64,000 bases of DNA, taken from NCBI RefSeq assembly GCF_000265425.1, contig NC_018014.1:3534001-3598000 (forward strand). The letters are read 5' to 3'. The stretch comes from Terriglobus roseus DSM 18391 (GTDB taxonomy: Bacteria; Acidobacteriota; Terriglobia; Terriglobales; Acidobacteriaceae). A model generated the notes under the pieces. That model saw nothing but the letters and a program-made list of their open reading frames with translations, was not told the origin of the DNA and did no database searches. The translations under genes and the position numbers were made by a program. Below are positions 37,933 through 47,336 of this stretch, in pieces (position 1 is the first letter of the stretch; every line of letters begins with the position of its first letter).

Positions 37933-39584
37933 CCATGGCAAGGATTGCAGGAACAGGTATGGTTGGCCGTCTCCTTTGTTCTTCTCTTTTGCTATGTGTC
38001 CTCGCGCCCCCTGTGGCCGCCTTTGCCCAAAGTGCCGCACAAGCCGGCAACAAGCCCGCGCGTCTGGAGTGGTTTCGCGATCAGGGCTTAGGTCTCTTCA
38101 TTCACTGGAGCGCGGACTCACAGCTCGGCACCATCATCAGTCACTCGCTGGCGGGTGCCAGCGACGAGTACGTGGAGCGCTATTATCGCGATCTGCCGAA
38201 GACGTTTGACCCGACGCACCTGGAACCGGACGCGCTCGCCCGTCTGGCGTCTCTCGCGGGTTTCCGCTATATGGTCTTCACCACGAAGCATCACAGCGGC
38301 TTCGCCATGTGGAACACGAAGACGGAGCCGTTCAGCATAGCGCACACACCCTACGGCAAGGACATCACGCAACAACTCTTTACGGCGTTCCGTGATCAGG
38401 GATTGGCGACCGGCGTCTACTTCTCACCCGATGACTTTCGTTGGCTGCACGAGAACGGGAAGCAGATTCAGCGGCTGGTGCCGGAGGTTCAGCCAAGCAC
38501 GAATCCCGGACTGCTCGCGTTGGACCAGGCTCAGATGACGGAGCTGATGAAAGGCTACGGTCCAGTGTCCGTTGTCTTCTTCGACGGCGAAGCCAAGGGT
38601 TTGCGCGAGATCGCATGGAAGCTGCAGCCCGATACGGTCGTTACCCGGGGCGCCATCGAAACACCGGAGCAGAACGTGCCGGGCGCGCCGCTCCCGGGCG
38701 CCTGGGAAGCGAATATGACGATCGGCAGCGCGTGGGGTTTTCAGCCTTCGGATGAGAAGTTCAAATCCGTGCAGGATCTGTTGAACATCTTGATCCAAAC
38801 GCGTGCACGCGGTGGCAACCTGCTGCTGAATATCGGCCTTGAACCGGACGGTTCGCTGCCGAAGGAGCAGGAGGACCGCATGCGCACGCTTGGCTCGTGG
38901 ATGTTCATCAACTCGGACGCCATCTACGCCACGCGTCCCTGGGTTGTGACCAACGAAGGCAATCTCTGGTTCACGCAGTCGAAAGACCACCGTGAGCTCT
39001 ACGTGATCGCGCAGGGCGAAGAGAACACTGCGCAATGGAAGCGCGGGACGACCCGTGAGTTCGTTCTAAAGACAGTACGTGCGACGCCGAAGACCACGAT
39101 CGATCTTCTTGGGCAGAATGACAAGCTGGTGGAATACCGGCCGGGTGTCGATCCGAAGAGCACCTTTCATCAGGAGGCCGACGGTCTGCACATCCGTGTC
39201 ATGCGTGCGCAACGCCTGCGAGACAGCGACGAATGGCCCTATCCATCCGTGGTCCGTCTTACGAATGTTGCGGAGGCCTTCAACCCGCCGACGGTTCGCA
39301 CGCTGGCACCGACGCGTTCCGGCAATACGGTTACGTTGCGCGGCGAGTGGAAGAATGCCGTGGATGCGCCGGGCGCGCGGTTTGGCTTCGACTATCGCAT
39401 CATCACCGGTGAGGACACGCAATCGCGTTTACATGGCTGGCAGCACCTGCCCTTGCAGCCAACGTCGAAACCGGGCTCTTACACCGCTGAGTTTCAGCCC
39501 GCTGCGGGCGAACAGTATGAGGTGCGAGCCGTACTGGCGCATCCGTTGCTGACCATCTACGGAGAGCCCGTCGCCCTGCCGTAG
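37929..39584 (+). CDS. GH29 alpha-L-fucosidase
   Basis: A 551-residue retaining alpha-L-fucosidase. A signal peptide ends PVAAFAQS, so the enzyme is exported. The catalytic region is complete: FIHWSADSQLG, FTTKHHSGFAMW (fucose-binding His residues), and the nucleophile Asp219 in VVFFDGEAKG, followed by VTRGAIETPEQNVPG. The C-terminal beta-sandwich covers about 380-551. The ATG overlaps the TGA of the preceding oxidase gene. With GH95 at 3955 it gives the cell both inverting (alpha-1,2) and retaining defucosylation. Confidence 0.93.
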   Translation: MTMARIAGTGMVGRLLCSSLLLCVLAPPVAAFAQSAAQAGNKPARLEWFRDQGLGLFIHWSADSQLGTIISHSLAGASDEYVERYYRDLPKTFDPTHLEPDALARLASLAGFRYMVFTTKHHSGFAMWNTKTEPFSIAHTPYGKDITQQLFTAFRDQGLATGVYFSPDDFRWLHENGKQIQRLVPEVQPSTNPGLLALDQAQMTELMKGYGPVSVVFFDGEAKGLREIAWKLQPDTVVTRGAIETPEQNVPGAPLPGAWEANMTIGSAWGFQPSDEKFKSVQDLLNILIQTRARGGNLLLNIGLEPDGSLPKEQEDRMRTLGSWMFINSDAIYATRPWVVTNEGNLWFTQSKDHRELYVIAQGEENTAQWKRGTTREFVLKTVRATPKTTIDLLGQNDKLVEYRPGVDPKSTFHQEADGLHIRVMRAQRLRDSDEWPYPSVVRLTNVAEAFNPPTVRTLAPTRSGNTVTLRGEWKNAVDAPGARFGFDYRIITGEDTQSRLHGWQHLPLQPTSKPGSYTAEFQPAAGEQYEVRAVLAHPLLTIYGEPVALP

Positions 39585-39675
39585 ACGCGAAAGTAGGTGC
39601 GAGTAGGTCTTTCGTCTCAGAACATCCGCGCGATTTGCCTTGACACTAGAGGCTGCCCTGAAAGGAATACTTCTT

Positions 39676-41076
39676 ATGAGTTGGAACACTGTCTGGAACC
39701 GGCGCACGTTTCTCTCTGCCCTTGCCGCACTGAGCGGCAACGCGATCGCACCGAGAGCCGAGGCGAGCGTGGCCGAGGGATCGAAGATGGCCGGCATCGA
39801 CGGCAGCCCGATCGTTCCGATCACGTCAGGCCTCGGCTCGACCGGCGATATCTACGCCGAACTCGGCGTGACGCCGCTGGTGAACATCAATGGCACCGTC
39901 ACGGTGATCGGTGGCTCCGTGATGAAGCCCGAGGTGATGGAGCTTATCCGCCGCGGCAATGAGCACTTCGTTCTTATCGACGAGTTGGAGAAGGCTGCCG
40001 GCAAGTTCATCGCGAAGCTCTGCAAATCGCCCGAGGGCTGTACCGGTCTGGTAACGGGCGGCGCCGCAGCTGCTCTGGTCGTGGGCTACTCTGCGTTCAT
40101 GACGGAAGATCTGGAAGACCGTCTCGTCTCCGTGCCGGATACGACGAATTTTCCGCGCAATGAAGTCATCATTCAGAAGTCTCATCGTTACGCCTTCGAT
40201 CACCAGATCCGGCAGACCGGCGCAAAGCTGGTCGAGGTCGTCACCCGCGAAGAGATGATCGCGGCCATCAATCCGAAGACCGTCGCCATCCACTTCACTA
40301 ACATCCTGTCGGATCACGGCAAGGTAAGCGGTCCCGAAACGGTAGCGATTGCCCGCGCGCATGGCATCTACACCTTCAATGATGCAAGTGCCGACGTTCC
40401 TCCGGTTCGCCGCCTCTGGGATTACCCGGCAGTAGGTTTCGACCTCACGACCTTCTCCGGTGGCAAGGACATCTGCGGACCACAGGCCAGCGGCATGCTC
40501 ATCGGCAAGGAAGAACTCATCCGCTGGTGCCTGCTCAATATGAGCCCGCAGGAAGATCGCATTGGACGTTGCTGCAAGGTCGGCAAGGAGACAATTTTCG
40601 GCTTCCTGAAGGCGCTTGAAATCTTCGTGAACCAGGACGAGAACGCAACGCTGCGCATGTATGACGAGCGCGCCGAAACCATCTCCCGCGCCGTCGCACC
40701 CTTTGGCGTGACTGCCCTGCCCCGCCAGTACAACCCGGATGCCCTGGGCAACGTAACGCCGACCTACTCGTGGCATGTTGACCCGAAGAAGCTCAACATG
40801 ACCGGACACGATGTGCTGCAGGCTTTGGCGGACACGCGTCCGGTTGGCATCGGCACCTTTGGCGCAGATGCAAGCGGCATGCGCGGTCGCAAAGCAAGTG
40901 ACCCGAAGAAGGAATCCGCGGTTCAGAAGGCCAAGTCCGATGTACCTACGCGTCCGCGCCGTGAGCAGGTTGATCCGCAGATGTTCGGATTTGCCGTCTG
41001 GCAGTTGAAGCCGGGCGAGGATAAGCTCATCGCCGATCGTCTGGTGGAGGTCTTCAGCAAAGCGCGGAAGGCCTAG
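39676..41076 (+). CDS. SelA/DgaE-like PLP enzyme with Tat-type signal
   Basis: A 466-residue fold-type I PLP enzyme of the group containing SelA and D-glucosaminate-6-phosphate ammonia-lyase (DgaE). The ATG at 39676 has AAAGGAA 9 nt upstream. The Schiff-base Lys264 is in FSGGKDICGPQ, preceded by a phosphate-binding-type CTGLVTGGAAAALV and a cofactor Asp in YTFNDASADVPP. The N-terminus reads WNRRTFLSALAALSG, a twin-arginine-like signal, which implies periplasmic location with prebound PLP; that is unusual for this family. It lies 91 nt after GH29. Action on an amino sugar acid is possible; substrate not determined. Confidence 0.8.
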   Translation: MSWNTVWNRRTFLSALAALSGNAIAPRAEASVAEGSKMAGIDGSPIVPITSGLGSTGDIYAELGVTPLVNINGTVTVIGGSVMKPEVMELIRRGNEHFVLIDELEKAAGKFIAKLCKSPEGCTGLVTGGAAAALVVGYSAFMTEDLEDRLVSVPDTTNFPRNEVIIQKSHRYAFDHQIRQTGAKLVEVVTREEMIAAINPKTVAIHFTNILSDHGKVSGPETVAIARAHGIYTFNDASADVPPVRRLWDYPAVGFDLTTFSGGKDICGPQASGMLIGKEELIRWCLLNMSPQEDRIGRCCKVGKETIFGFLKALEIFVNQDENATLRMYDERAETISRAVAPFGVTALPRQYNPDALGNVTPTYSWHVDPKKLNMTGHDVLQALADTRPVGIGTFGADASGMRGRKASDPKKESAVQKAKSDVPTRPRREQVDPQMFGFAVWQLKPGEDKLIADRLVEVFSKARKA

Positions 41077-41207
41077 ATCAGCGGCGGTCGACCTCGGAAT
41101 AGCCTGATCCATGTGCTGATCGTTCTTCTTTCGGAAGGCGTGAGGAAGAAGTACGATCAGCATGAGACTCGTTCTGGCCATCGAAGATGGAAGCAAAGGA
41201 GCGTGCA

Positions 41208-41903
41208 ATGCTTAAGTCGCTTGTAAGCCGGCGTGGCTTTTTGAACGGACTCGGCGGCGCTGTCGCTGCAACCGCCCTGCCCGGTTTCGCTGGCCTCGCG
41301 TATGCGTCAGACCGAAGAGTCGCATTTGTGGCGGCGACTGACGGTATCCACACGATGGAGCCATTCGGCACCGGTTGGCGCTCTCGTTCTTTCATCGCTG
41401 CGGATGCGCCGCGCGCGATGGTTCTGTCAACGGACGCGAAGACTTTGTATGTCGCGAATGCCCCGGAGACTTACAGGTCGCTGCCGACTGGATCCGTCAC
41501 CGCTTACCGCGTGGCAACAGGCGGAACGCTGCGCAGGATTGGGTCGTCGCGACTCGCGCTCTCCGCAGTGCATCCGCACGCATTGGCTGTCTCACCCGAT
41601 AACGGCTTGCTGGCGATCGCAAGTGAAGGCGGCATTTTGTCTTTACTTGCGGTGCAGCCAAATCGTCATCCCGGACAGGTGATCGCTGCGCACAAGACGC
41701 TAATCTCCGAGCGACTCACGGTGACGTTCGACATGGATAGTCTTCTACATCTTGGCAACGGAAGTACCGGACGCACTTTCCGTGTGTCCTCGCGCGACGG
41801 CTTTGAACTTGTTTCGACAGGGCCAACTGCATCCGTAGACACCGTCGCCCTGGACACCTTCGGCATCGCGGACGCAAAGGCGGCTCTGTGCGGATACGCA
41901 TAA
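41208..41903 (+). CDS. Tat-exported lactonase-like beta-propeller protein (short)
   Basis: A 231-residue protein. The ATG at 41208 has AAGGAG 7 nt upstream. A Tat signal starts SRRGFLNGLGGAVAATAL. The body has propeller repeats (APRAMVLSTDAKTLYVAN, HPHALAVSPDNGLLAIAS) like the 6-phosphogluconolactonase (PF10282) family, but that family is about 340-380 residues and seven-bladed, whereas this has room for about four blades. It may be a truncated or reduced member. Its last codons overlap the GTG of the next gene by 16 nt. Confidence 0.7.
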   Translation: MLKSLVSRRGFLNGLGGAVAATALPGFAGLAYASDRRVAFVAATDGIHTMEPFGTGWRSRSFIAADAPRAMVLSTDAKTLYVANAPETYRSLPTGSVTAYRVATGGTLRRIGSSRLALSAVHPHALAVSPDNGLLAIASEGGILSLLAVQPNRHPGQVIAAHKTLISERLTVTFDMDSLLHLGNGSTGRTFRVSSRDGFELVSTGPTASVDTVALDTFGIADAKAALCGYA

Positions 41904-42937
41904 CGGCGGTAGCACTTCTCTGCTGTTCTGTTTCCCTTCGGTGTCTTGCGTCGGCTACTCGCACCATGGATGCAACGGCTTCAGGAGTCAAGGGGCCGTG
42001 CGCGACTCTCCCGCACAGCGACCACCCCTCAGCTCGGATCAGCAATGGCCAGGTTGATCTGGTGGTGTTTCTGCCGGATGCGAAGGATGGCTACTATCGT
42101 TCGTCACGCTTCGATTGGTCGGGCATCATCGGATGCGCCAGCTATCGCGGTCACACGTACTTCGGCGAATGGTTCGACAAGTACGACCCTATGAGCAATG
42201 ACGCCGTCACCGGCCCTGCCGAAGAGTTTCGCGCGAACGACGGTAAGGAACTCGGATACGCTGAAGCGCCCGTCGGTGGCGAGTTCGTGAAGCCAGGCGT
42301 GGGTGTGCTGACAAAGACAGAGGATCGTCCGTATCGCTTCGGCACCGTCTACCCCATCGTCGATCACGGCAGATGGAAGGTGAAGGTGAAGGCACGAACA
42401 ATCACCTTCACGCAGCAGCTCCGTTCCCGGACCGGCTATTCCTATGACTACACAAAGGTATTGGAACTGGACGCGACTGGCTCCACCTTCACGCTGCGGC
42501 ACAAGCTCAAAAACGTGGGCACCAAGCTAATCGACACGAACGTTTACGATCACGACTTTTTCATGCTGGACGGCAAGCCCACGGGCGAGGACCAGTCCGT
42601 CACCTTCGGATTTACGCCAGTTGCGAAGGAGCCGCTGGGAGATGCGGCCGAGATCCGCGGCAATCAGATCCTCTTCACAAGAACGCCTGGAAGAGACCAT
42701 GCGGCGCAGGGATATCTCACCGGATGGACGGGTAGACCAGGGGAGTACAGCGTCCGCGTGGTGGACGGCAACACTGGCGTCGCTATAACCCAGACCTCAA
42801 GCTCCCCAATCTCACGCGGCTACTTTTGGTCCACCGCTAAGACAATCTGCCCGGAACTGTACATCCCAATTTCTTTGCCTCCCAGGACTTCGCAGAAGTG
42901 GGATATTCATTACACCTTAGAGGCACCGCCTGAGTAA
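41888..42937 (+). CDS. Exported aldose-1-epimerase/mutarotase-like protein
   Basis: A 349-residue exported protein. The GTG at 41888 overlaps the preceding gene. A signal peptide with LLCCSVSLRCLAS ends near residue 22. The body is beta-rich with a galactose-mutarotase-like pattern (ISNGQVDLVVFLPD, SRFDWSGII, LRHKLKNVG, NVYDHDFFMLDG). His in DHDFF and Glu late in the protein could be catalytic, but the standard mutarotase motif is not clear. It would suit anomer interconversion or sugar binding after periplasmic glycan cleavage. End of the plus-strand run. Confidence 0.65.
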   Translation: MRIRITAVALLCCSVSLRCLASATRTMDATASGVKGPCATLPHSDHPSARISNGQVDLVVFLPDAKDGYYRSSRFDWSGIIGCASYRGHTYFGEWFDKYDPMSNDAVTGPAEEFRANDGKELGYAEAPVGGEFVKPGVGVLTKTEDRPYRFGTVYPIVDHGRWKVKVKARTITFTQQLRSRTGYSYDYTKVLELDATGSTFTLRHKLKNVGTKLIDTNVYDHDFFMLDGKPTGEDQSVTFGFTPVAKEPLGDAAEIRGNQILFTRTPGRDHAAQGYLTGWTGRPGEYSVRVVDGNTGVAITQTSSSPISRGYFWSTAKTICPELYIPISLPPRTSQKWDIHYTLEAPPE

Positions 42938-43213
42938 TTCGTACCCCTGGCGGATCCATCCCCTCTGCTAGTGATCTGTCGCCCAAGCATTTATTCGTCG
43001 TTGCATTGTTATTGTCCATGCTTGAACTGACGAAGCGTCCGCGAACACCACCGGTGCACCGGCCTTGAGAATCAGGTTATCCGTGCAGCTGAGTCAAATA
43101 GCCTGCATAACGTTTCTTCTGCAGGATGAGCGAAGACGGTATCGTCAAAATCCGTTCCGCTAGATAAAGCCATTTCCCCGACGGATCGTCGAGCGATCAA
43201 GGTTCAAAGGCAA
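42938..43213. other. Intergenic stretch between convergent genes
   Basis: The gap between convergent genes runs 42938-43263 (326 bp). No gene is seen. It ends at the hairpin terminator of the minus-strand receptor. Confidence 0.4.
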
Positions 43214-43248
43214 GCACGGGGTTGCACCATTCAAGTGCAGCCCCGTGC
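43214..43248 (-). terminator. Terminator after the receptor at 43264
   Basis: 14-bp stem (43214-43227 / 43235-43248; GCACGGGG and CCCCGTGC at the base) with one G-U pair and a 7-nt loop, 15 nt past the receptor stop. Confidence 0.65.
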
Positions 43249-43263
43249 CGTTGATGCCGGCGT

Positions 43264-46200
43264 TTAAAACACGTACTTTGCTGACAGCTGAAGCTGACGC
43301 GGTCCGCTGCGGGCTGTGGTGATTTTGCCGAATGTAGCGCTGGTTGCGACGCGGTCGGGGTTGCCGTAGCTGGCAATGTTGAGCACGTTGGAACCATCTG
43401 CACGGAAGCTGAGGTACTGGTGTTCCGTGATGGCGAAGTTCTTGAAGAGAGAAAGGTCAAACTGCTTGTATCCGGGAACGCGTTCAGTTCCGGGACGCTG
43501 CGGGCTAATGACTCCGTTGGCCGGCTGGCCGTAGGCGCAAACGCCGTTATCAACACCCGCCGTCAGGCAAGGCGTGGCCGATGGGTCCGTACCAAACCAA
43601 TTGTTCACGGAGCGGTTGACATACTTGATATTGCGGTACTTGATCATGCGCTGCTGCGCGGAATTAACACCGGAGTTGACGGTTCCAGAGCTGATGGTGG
43701 TTGGGAAGCCGGAATACACGAAGCCAGCCACCGCAACCTTCCAGCCTCCTACGACCTCGTCGAAGATGCGGTTCATGCTGCCACCGAACATCTTGCTACG
43801 GCCAAACGGCAGTTCATAGGTCAGGTTGAAGTTGACGTTGTGCGTGGCATCCGTACCGGCCGGGCCGTACTCCAGCGAGTTGTCGTTCGGGTTCTCGGCG
43901 TAGGCGCTGTTGTTATTGACACCGCTGACGCCGTAGAAGCCGATGCTGTTTGTCAGCGAACGGCTGTAGGCGTAGTTAGCCGTGAACTGCAGACCGTTCT
44001 TGACGCGCTGGCGGAAGGTGGCCTGCAGGGCGTTGTAGTTCATCATGGAGCCGGAACGGGTGATCTGCACGAAACCACTCTGCCCTGCCAGCGCGTAGAA
44101 CGGGGCCTTATTCACGGCGAAGCAGGCAGCGCTGTTATACGCAAGCAGCGTCGTGCCGGAGAAGCAAGGCGTTGCCAACTGGTTGCCGCGGACAGCCTGG
44201 ATCAGGTGGTATGCGTACTCATTCACATAGCCGATCTGGAACGAAGACGTATTGCTGAGCTGGTACTCCGTCGTGAGGTTGACTGCCTGCACAGTGGAGG
44301 GCCGCAGGTTGGGGTCCCACGCACGAACGGTCTGTCCGCAGGCGGGATTCGTCGTATAAGCACAGGCCGCGCTCCCCACGGAGAAGGCATTTTCAGCCGC
44401 TACACTGCTGCCCACGTTGCCAGCGGACGGGGCCGCACCGTTGAAGGAGAACGAGCTTTGGAACGGCGGATTGATGGTTAGCCGGAGATTTGCGCCGGTG
44501 CCTTCCAGATAGGTTGTGGTGCCGTAGCCGCCACGCAAAACAAAGCGCGGGGTGGGGTTCCACGAGAAGCCGATGCGCGGCATGAAGTTGGTGTAAACCG
44601 CGTTATAGAGTGCGCGACTATTGCCATTGACGCCGGCAAGCTGCAGCGCTCCGGTGCTCAGGTTCACGTTGCTTTGCTTGTTGTTGACTTCGTAGATTGG
44701 CTGATCGAACTCCCAGCGGACGCCAAGGTTCAGGGTCAGGGTGGGAAACGCCTTCCAATCATCCTGGAGGAACAAGGCATCTCGCCATTGGCGCTGGCCA
44801 GTGTGGCCCGCTAACGTTCCGCGGCCTGCAGAGAAGACGCGATCAAGGTAGAAGTCTGCGACTCCGTAGCCGGTGGCGGCGAGCGCTGGATTGTTTGTGC
44901 CCGTGCCGGTGGTGAAGTTGCCGTTGTAGGTCAGCGTGCCCTGTGCGCCGTCATTGCCGGTGTAGACGCTGTTCTGCTGGTAACGAATGAACTGCCCCCC
45001 CATCTTGATGATGTGGGCACCTCTTTGCACCGTGAGATTGTCCATGTAGGTGAAGTTGTTCATCAGGTTGTCAGAGTAGATGGCAGCGTTGCCTACGGTG
45101 GTGAGCGCCGTGACACTTTGGGCTGTAAAGCCGGGAACGAAGCTACCGCCGGCGACGCCGATAACGCTGTTGCCCGCGTTGTTCCCGAAGATACCGGTCG
45201 TGTCAGCGGGAACGCCCTGGTGCCACACCGTGCGAAGGAAGCCGGTACGGAATTCGTTTTGGACGCGCGGATTAAAGGTGTGGACGTAGTTGATGGCCAC
45301 GCTCTTAGTGGGGTAGCTGGACGCCGTGGGGAACTGGATGGCCAGCGGCAGTGTGTTGGTATCGCCAGAGAGGCCGGAGGTCCAGCGGACAAAGAAGGTG
45401 TCCTTATCGTGGTAACGGTAGTCCACCTTGATGTCGTACTGATCGTTGTAGATGCGGTTCTTGGTCACACCACGGAAGTTGTTCGTGACCACAGTGCCTG
45501 GGACGGCCGCCTGGTTCGGCAGCGGATATAACTCAGGGTGCGTATACAGGTACCGCGCTACAGAGTTGGGCGCTGCCGTCGGTAGACGGTTGTTAGCGTA
45601 CGCAGGCGATCCGGCAACCAACGGATTGTAGAGCTGAATGGGACGTGTGATGAGCGCGGCATCGAGCAGCTCTGAGAAGTCGCCACTGCGCATCTTCGCT
45701 GTGGCTACGCTTGCAGTGGCCGCGCCGCCTGTGTGGTAACGGACGCCTTCGTAATCCGCGAAGAAGAAGAGTTTGTCCTTCAGGATGGGACCGCCGAAGG
45801 TTGCGCCGAAGATGTTGCTGGAAAGGCTGTTCTTAGTGGTTGCGGGGCTGGTGAGGCCGGCCTCCCACTTGTTGGCGTTGAAGCTTTCGTCCGTGATGTA
45901 GTAAAAACCGCTGCCATGGAATTTGTTGGTGCCGCTTTTCAGCAACGCGATGATGTCGCCGCCGTTGACGTTGCCATACTCTGCCTGCGCGTTGGCGCTC
46001 ACAACACGGACCTGATCCAGGGCGTCAGGGCTGGGATTGTAGGCGATGGTGTTATTGATCGTCTCGTTGATTTCAATACCGTCCAACAGGTAGTTGTTGC
46101 TCTGCTGCCGGTTGCCGTTCACGGATACCTGGCCGCTGCCGCCGGTGTTCCGTTCAAGCGCGTTGGCGCCGGTAAAGCCCGTGGGATTGGTGGCGACCGC

Positions 46201-46680
46201 GCCCGGAACGAACAGGGTGAGGGACGAGAAATTGCGGCCCTGCAGCGGGATGCTGTCGATGGCGGTGGTGTCCAGCGTGGTGCCAAGTTCCGCACTCTCC
46301 GTGTTGAGCAGTGGCACCAGAGATTCCGCTACCTCAATCGAGGTCGCGCTTCCCGCCACTCCGAGCTTCGCGTCAAACTTGGCGTCCTGACCGGCTTCCA
46401 GAGCGAACGGTCCCAGTGTCTGTGGCGCAAAGCCGGCCGACTCCACCGTGACTTTGTATTGACCGACCTGAAGGAAACGGATGTTGTAAACGCCAGCGGA
46501 GGACGACACCGTGTTGCTGCTGACATTCGTCTGCACGTTGGTGACTGTGATCTTCGCTTGCGGCAGTACTGCGCCGCTGGCGTCGGTCACAGTGCCACTG
46601 ACGCTGCCGGTGATGGTCTGTGCGTGAAGACAACCAACCGAGGCCAAGGCCATTGGTGCCAATAACAGGGTGCGCTTCAT
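43264..46680 (-). CDS. Oar-like TonB-dependent receptor, paralogue of the one at 144-3545
   Basis: An outer-membrane receptor of 1138 residues. The ATG at 46680 has GGAGGAG 6 nt upstream. A signal peptide ends CLHAQ. The CnaB-like domain (SGTVTDASGAVLPQAKI) precedes a plug region (NGNRQQSNNYLLDGIEINE, EYGNVNGGDIIALLKSGTN) that is nearly the same as in the receptor at 144-3545. The barrel ends SAKYVF. It stands alone on the minus strand, between the fucose locus and the divergent GlcNAc operon, so it may serve either. Ligand unknown. Confidence 0.9.
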   Translation of the reverse strand: MKRTLLLAPMALASVGCLHAQTITGSVSGTVTDASGAVLPQAKITVTNVQTNVSSNTVSSSAGVYNIRFLQVGQYKVTVESAGFAPQTLGPFALEAGQDAKFDAKLGVAGSATSIEVAESLVPLLNTESAELGTTLDTTAIDSIPLQGRNFSSLTLFVPGAVATNPTGFTGANALERNTGGSGQVSVNGNRQQSNNYLLDGIEINETINNTIAYNPSPDALDQVRVVSANAQAEYGNVNGGDIIALLKSGTNKFHGSGFYYITDESFNANKWEAGLTSPATTKNSLSSNIFGATFGGPILKDKLFFFADYEGVRYHTGGAATASVATAKMRSGDFSELLDAALITRPIQLYNPLVAGSPAYANNRLPTAAPNSVARYLYTHPELYPLPNQAAVPGTVVTNNFRGVTKNRIYNDQYDIKVDYRYHDKDTFFVRWTSGLSGDTNTLPLAIQFPTASSYPTKSVAINYVHTFNPRVQNEFRTGFLRTVWHQGVPADTTGIFGNNAGNSVIGVAGGSFVPGFTAQSVTALTTVGNAAIYSDNLMNNFTYMDNLTVQRGAHIIKMGGQFIRYQQNSVYTGNDGAQGTLTYNGNFTTGTGTNNPALAATGYGVADFYLDRVFSAGRGTLAGHTGQRQWRDALFLQDDWKAFPTLTLNLGVRWEFDQPIYEVNNKQSNVNLSTGALQLAGVNGNSRALYNAVYTNFMPRIGFSWNPTPRFVLRGGYGTTTYLEGTGANLRLTINPPFQSSFSFNGAAPSAGNVGSSVAAENAFSVGSAACAYTTNPACGQTVRAWDPNLRPSTVQAVNLTTEYQLSNTSSFQIGYVNEYAYHLIQAVRGNQLATPCFSGTTLLAYNSAACFAVNKAPFYALAGQSGFVQITRSGSMMNYNALQATFRQRVKNGLQFTANYAYSRSLTNSIGFYGVSGVNNNSAYAENPNDNSLEYGPAGTDATHNVNFNLTYELPFGRSKMFGGSMNRIFDEVVGGWKVAVAGFVYSGFPTTISSGTVNSGVNSAQQRMIKYRNIKYVNRSVNNWFGTDPSATPCLTAGVDNGVCAYGQPANGVISPQRPGTERVPGYKQFDLSLFKNFAITEHQYLSFRADGSNVLNIASYGNPDRVATSATFGKITTARSGPRQLQLSAKYVF

Positions 46681-47280
46681 GCTTCACTCCTCCGAACGGG
46701 ACGTGCGTGTGATCTGCTCTAATTACACAAAAGCAACGGCTGAACGATTTAGGTTTTCCAGATATTACATTCCCGCTAATGATTCGGCACAGAAGAATCT
46801 TCGTAGCTCTTCTTCGTTCGCCATGACGGGCGCAATTAAGGGGCCGTTGGATCAAACTGGAGAGACCGTCCGCAATTCCTTTCCCGTGGATGCGCGCCTT
46901 CGCAGACGCCTGATGATCTTTGGGCGCCGCAATCGCGTGCGGCCTCATGGCCTTCAACCAGCACTACGACATTCCCTATTTCGTGCTCGCTGCGGGGACA
47001 GCAGAACTCTGACGTCACCTGCCAGTGGGTCGCCTCTTTCCCTGGAGCCATCGTTCACAGACTCAACAGATACCCAAACGACAAGCTCCCTCCTCGTTGA
47101 AGGCTTGGAATACCGTTGCTCGAAGACTCTTGCGACGCCCGGTGGGCAACGCCGATACTTTGTTCCCTGTGGCCACCGGCTGCGATTCGAGGCATTTCTC
47201 TTGGATCTGCGGTGGTATTTGTCCACATTCTCGCTTCGCGCCGTGATCGCATCAAGTTTTACTGAGCGATGCATGGCTCT
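46681..47280. other. 600-bp gap upstream of the GlcNAc operon
   Basis: No confident gene. One 31-codon stretch (about 46921-47012, plus strand, reading LMAFNQHYDIPYFVLAAGTAEL then stop) looks like the tail of a real protein but has no start or recognisable homologue, so it could be a remnant. Confidence 0.35.
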
Positions 47281-47295
47281 TGTGATATATCAGTA
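47281..47295. promoter_or_regulatory. Candidate GntR operator before the GlcNAc operon
   Basis: TGTGATATATCAGTA with the perfect core palindrome TGATATATCA, 42 bp before the transporter start. It matches 12 of 15 bases of the dyad at 54043-54058, which lies next to the GntR gene. Confidence 0.55.
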
Positions 47296-47336
47296 TGTGG
47301 CAGCTTAATGTTCACCTAAGCACCTGATCGGAGACG

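Noticed and set aside
39826..41208. 460-codon minus-strand open frame opposite the PLP enzyme
   Set aside because: Antisense to a gene with clear catalytic motifs; its translation is His/Arg/Asp-rich without domains.
46921..47012. Plus-strand stretch reading LMAFNQHYDIPYFVLAAGTAEL then stop, as a possible gene remnant
   Set aside because: Only about 31 codons, no start or ribosome site, and I cannot name a homologue; mentioned in the gap entry only.
46670..47308. 212-codon plus-strand open frame in the gap before the transporter
   Set aside because: Overlaps the receptor start, composition is Arg/Ser-rich and not protein-like, and it has no recognisable domain.
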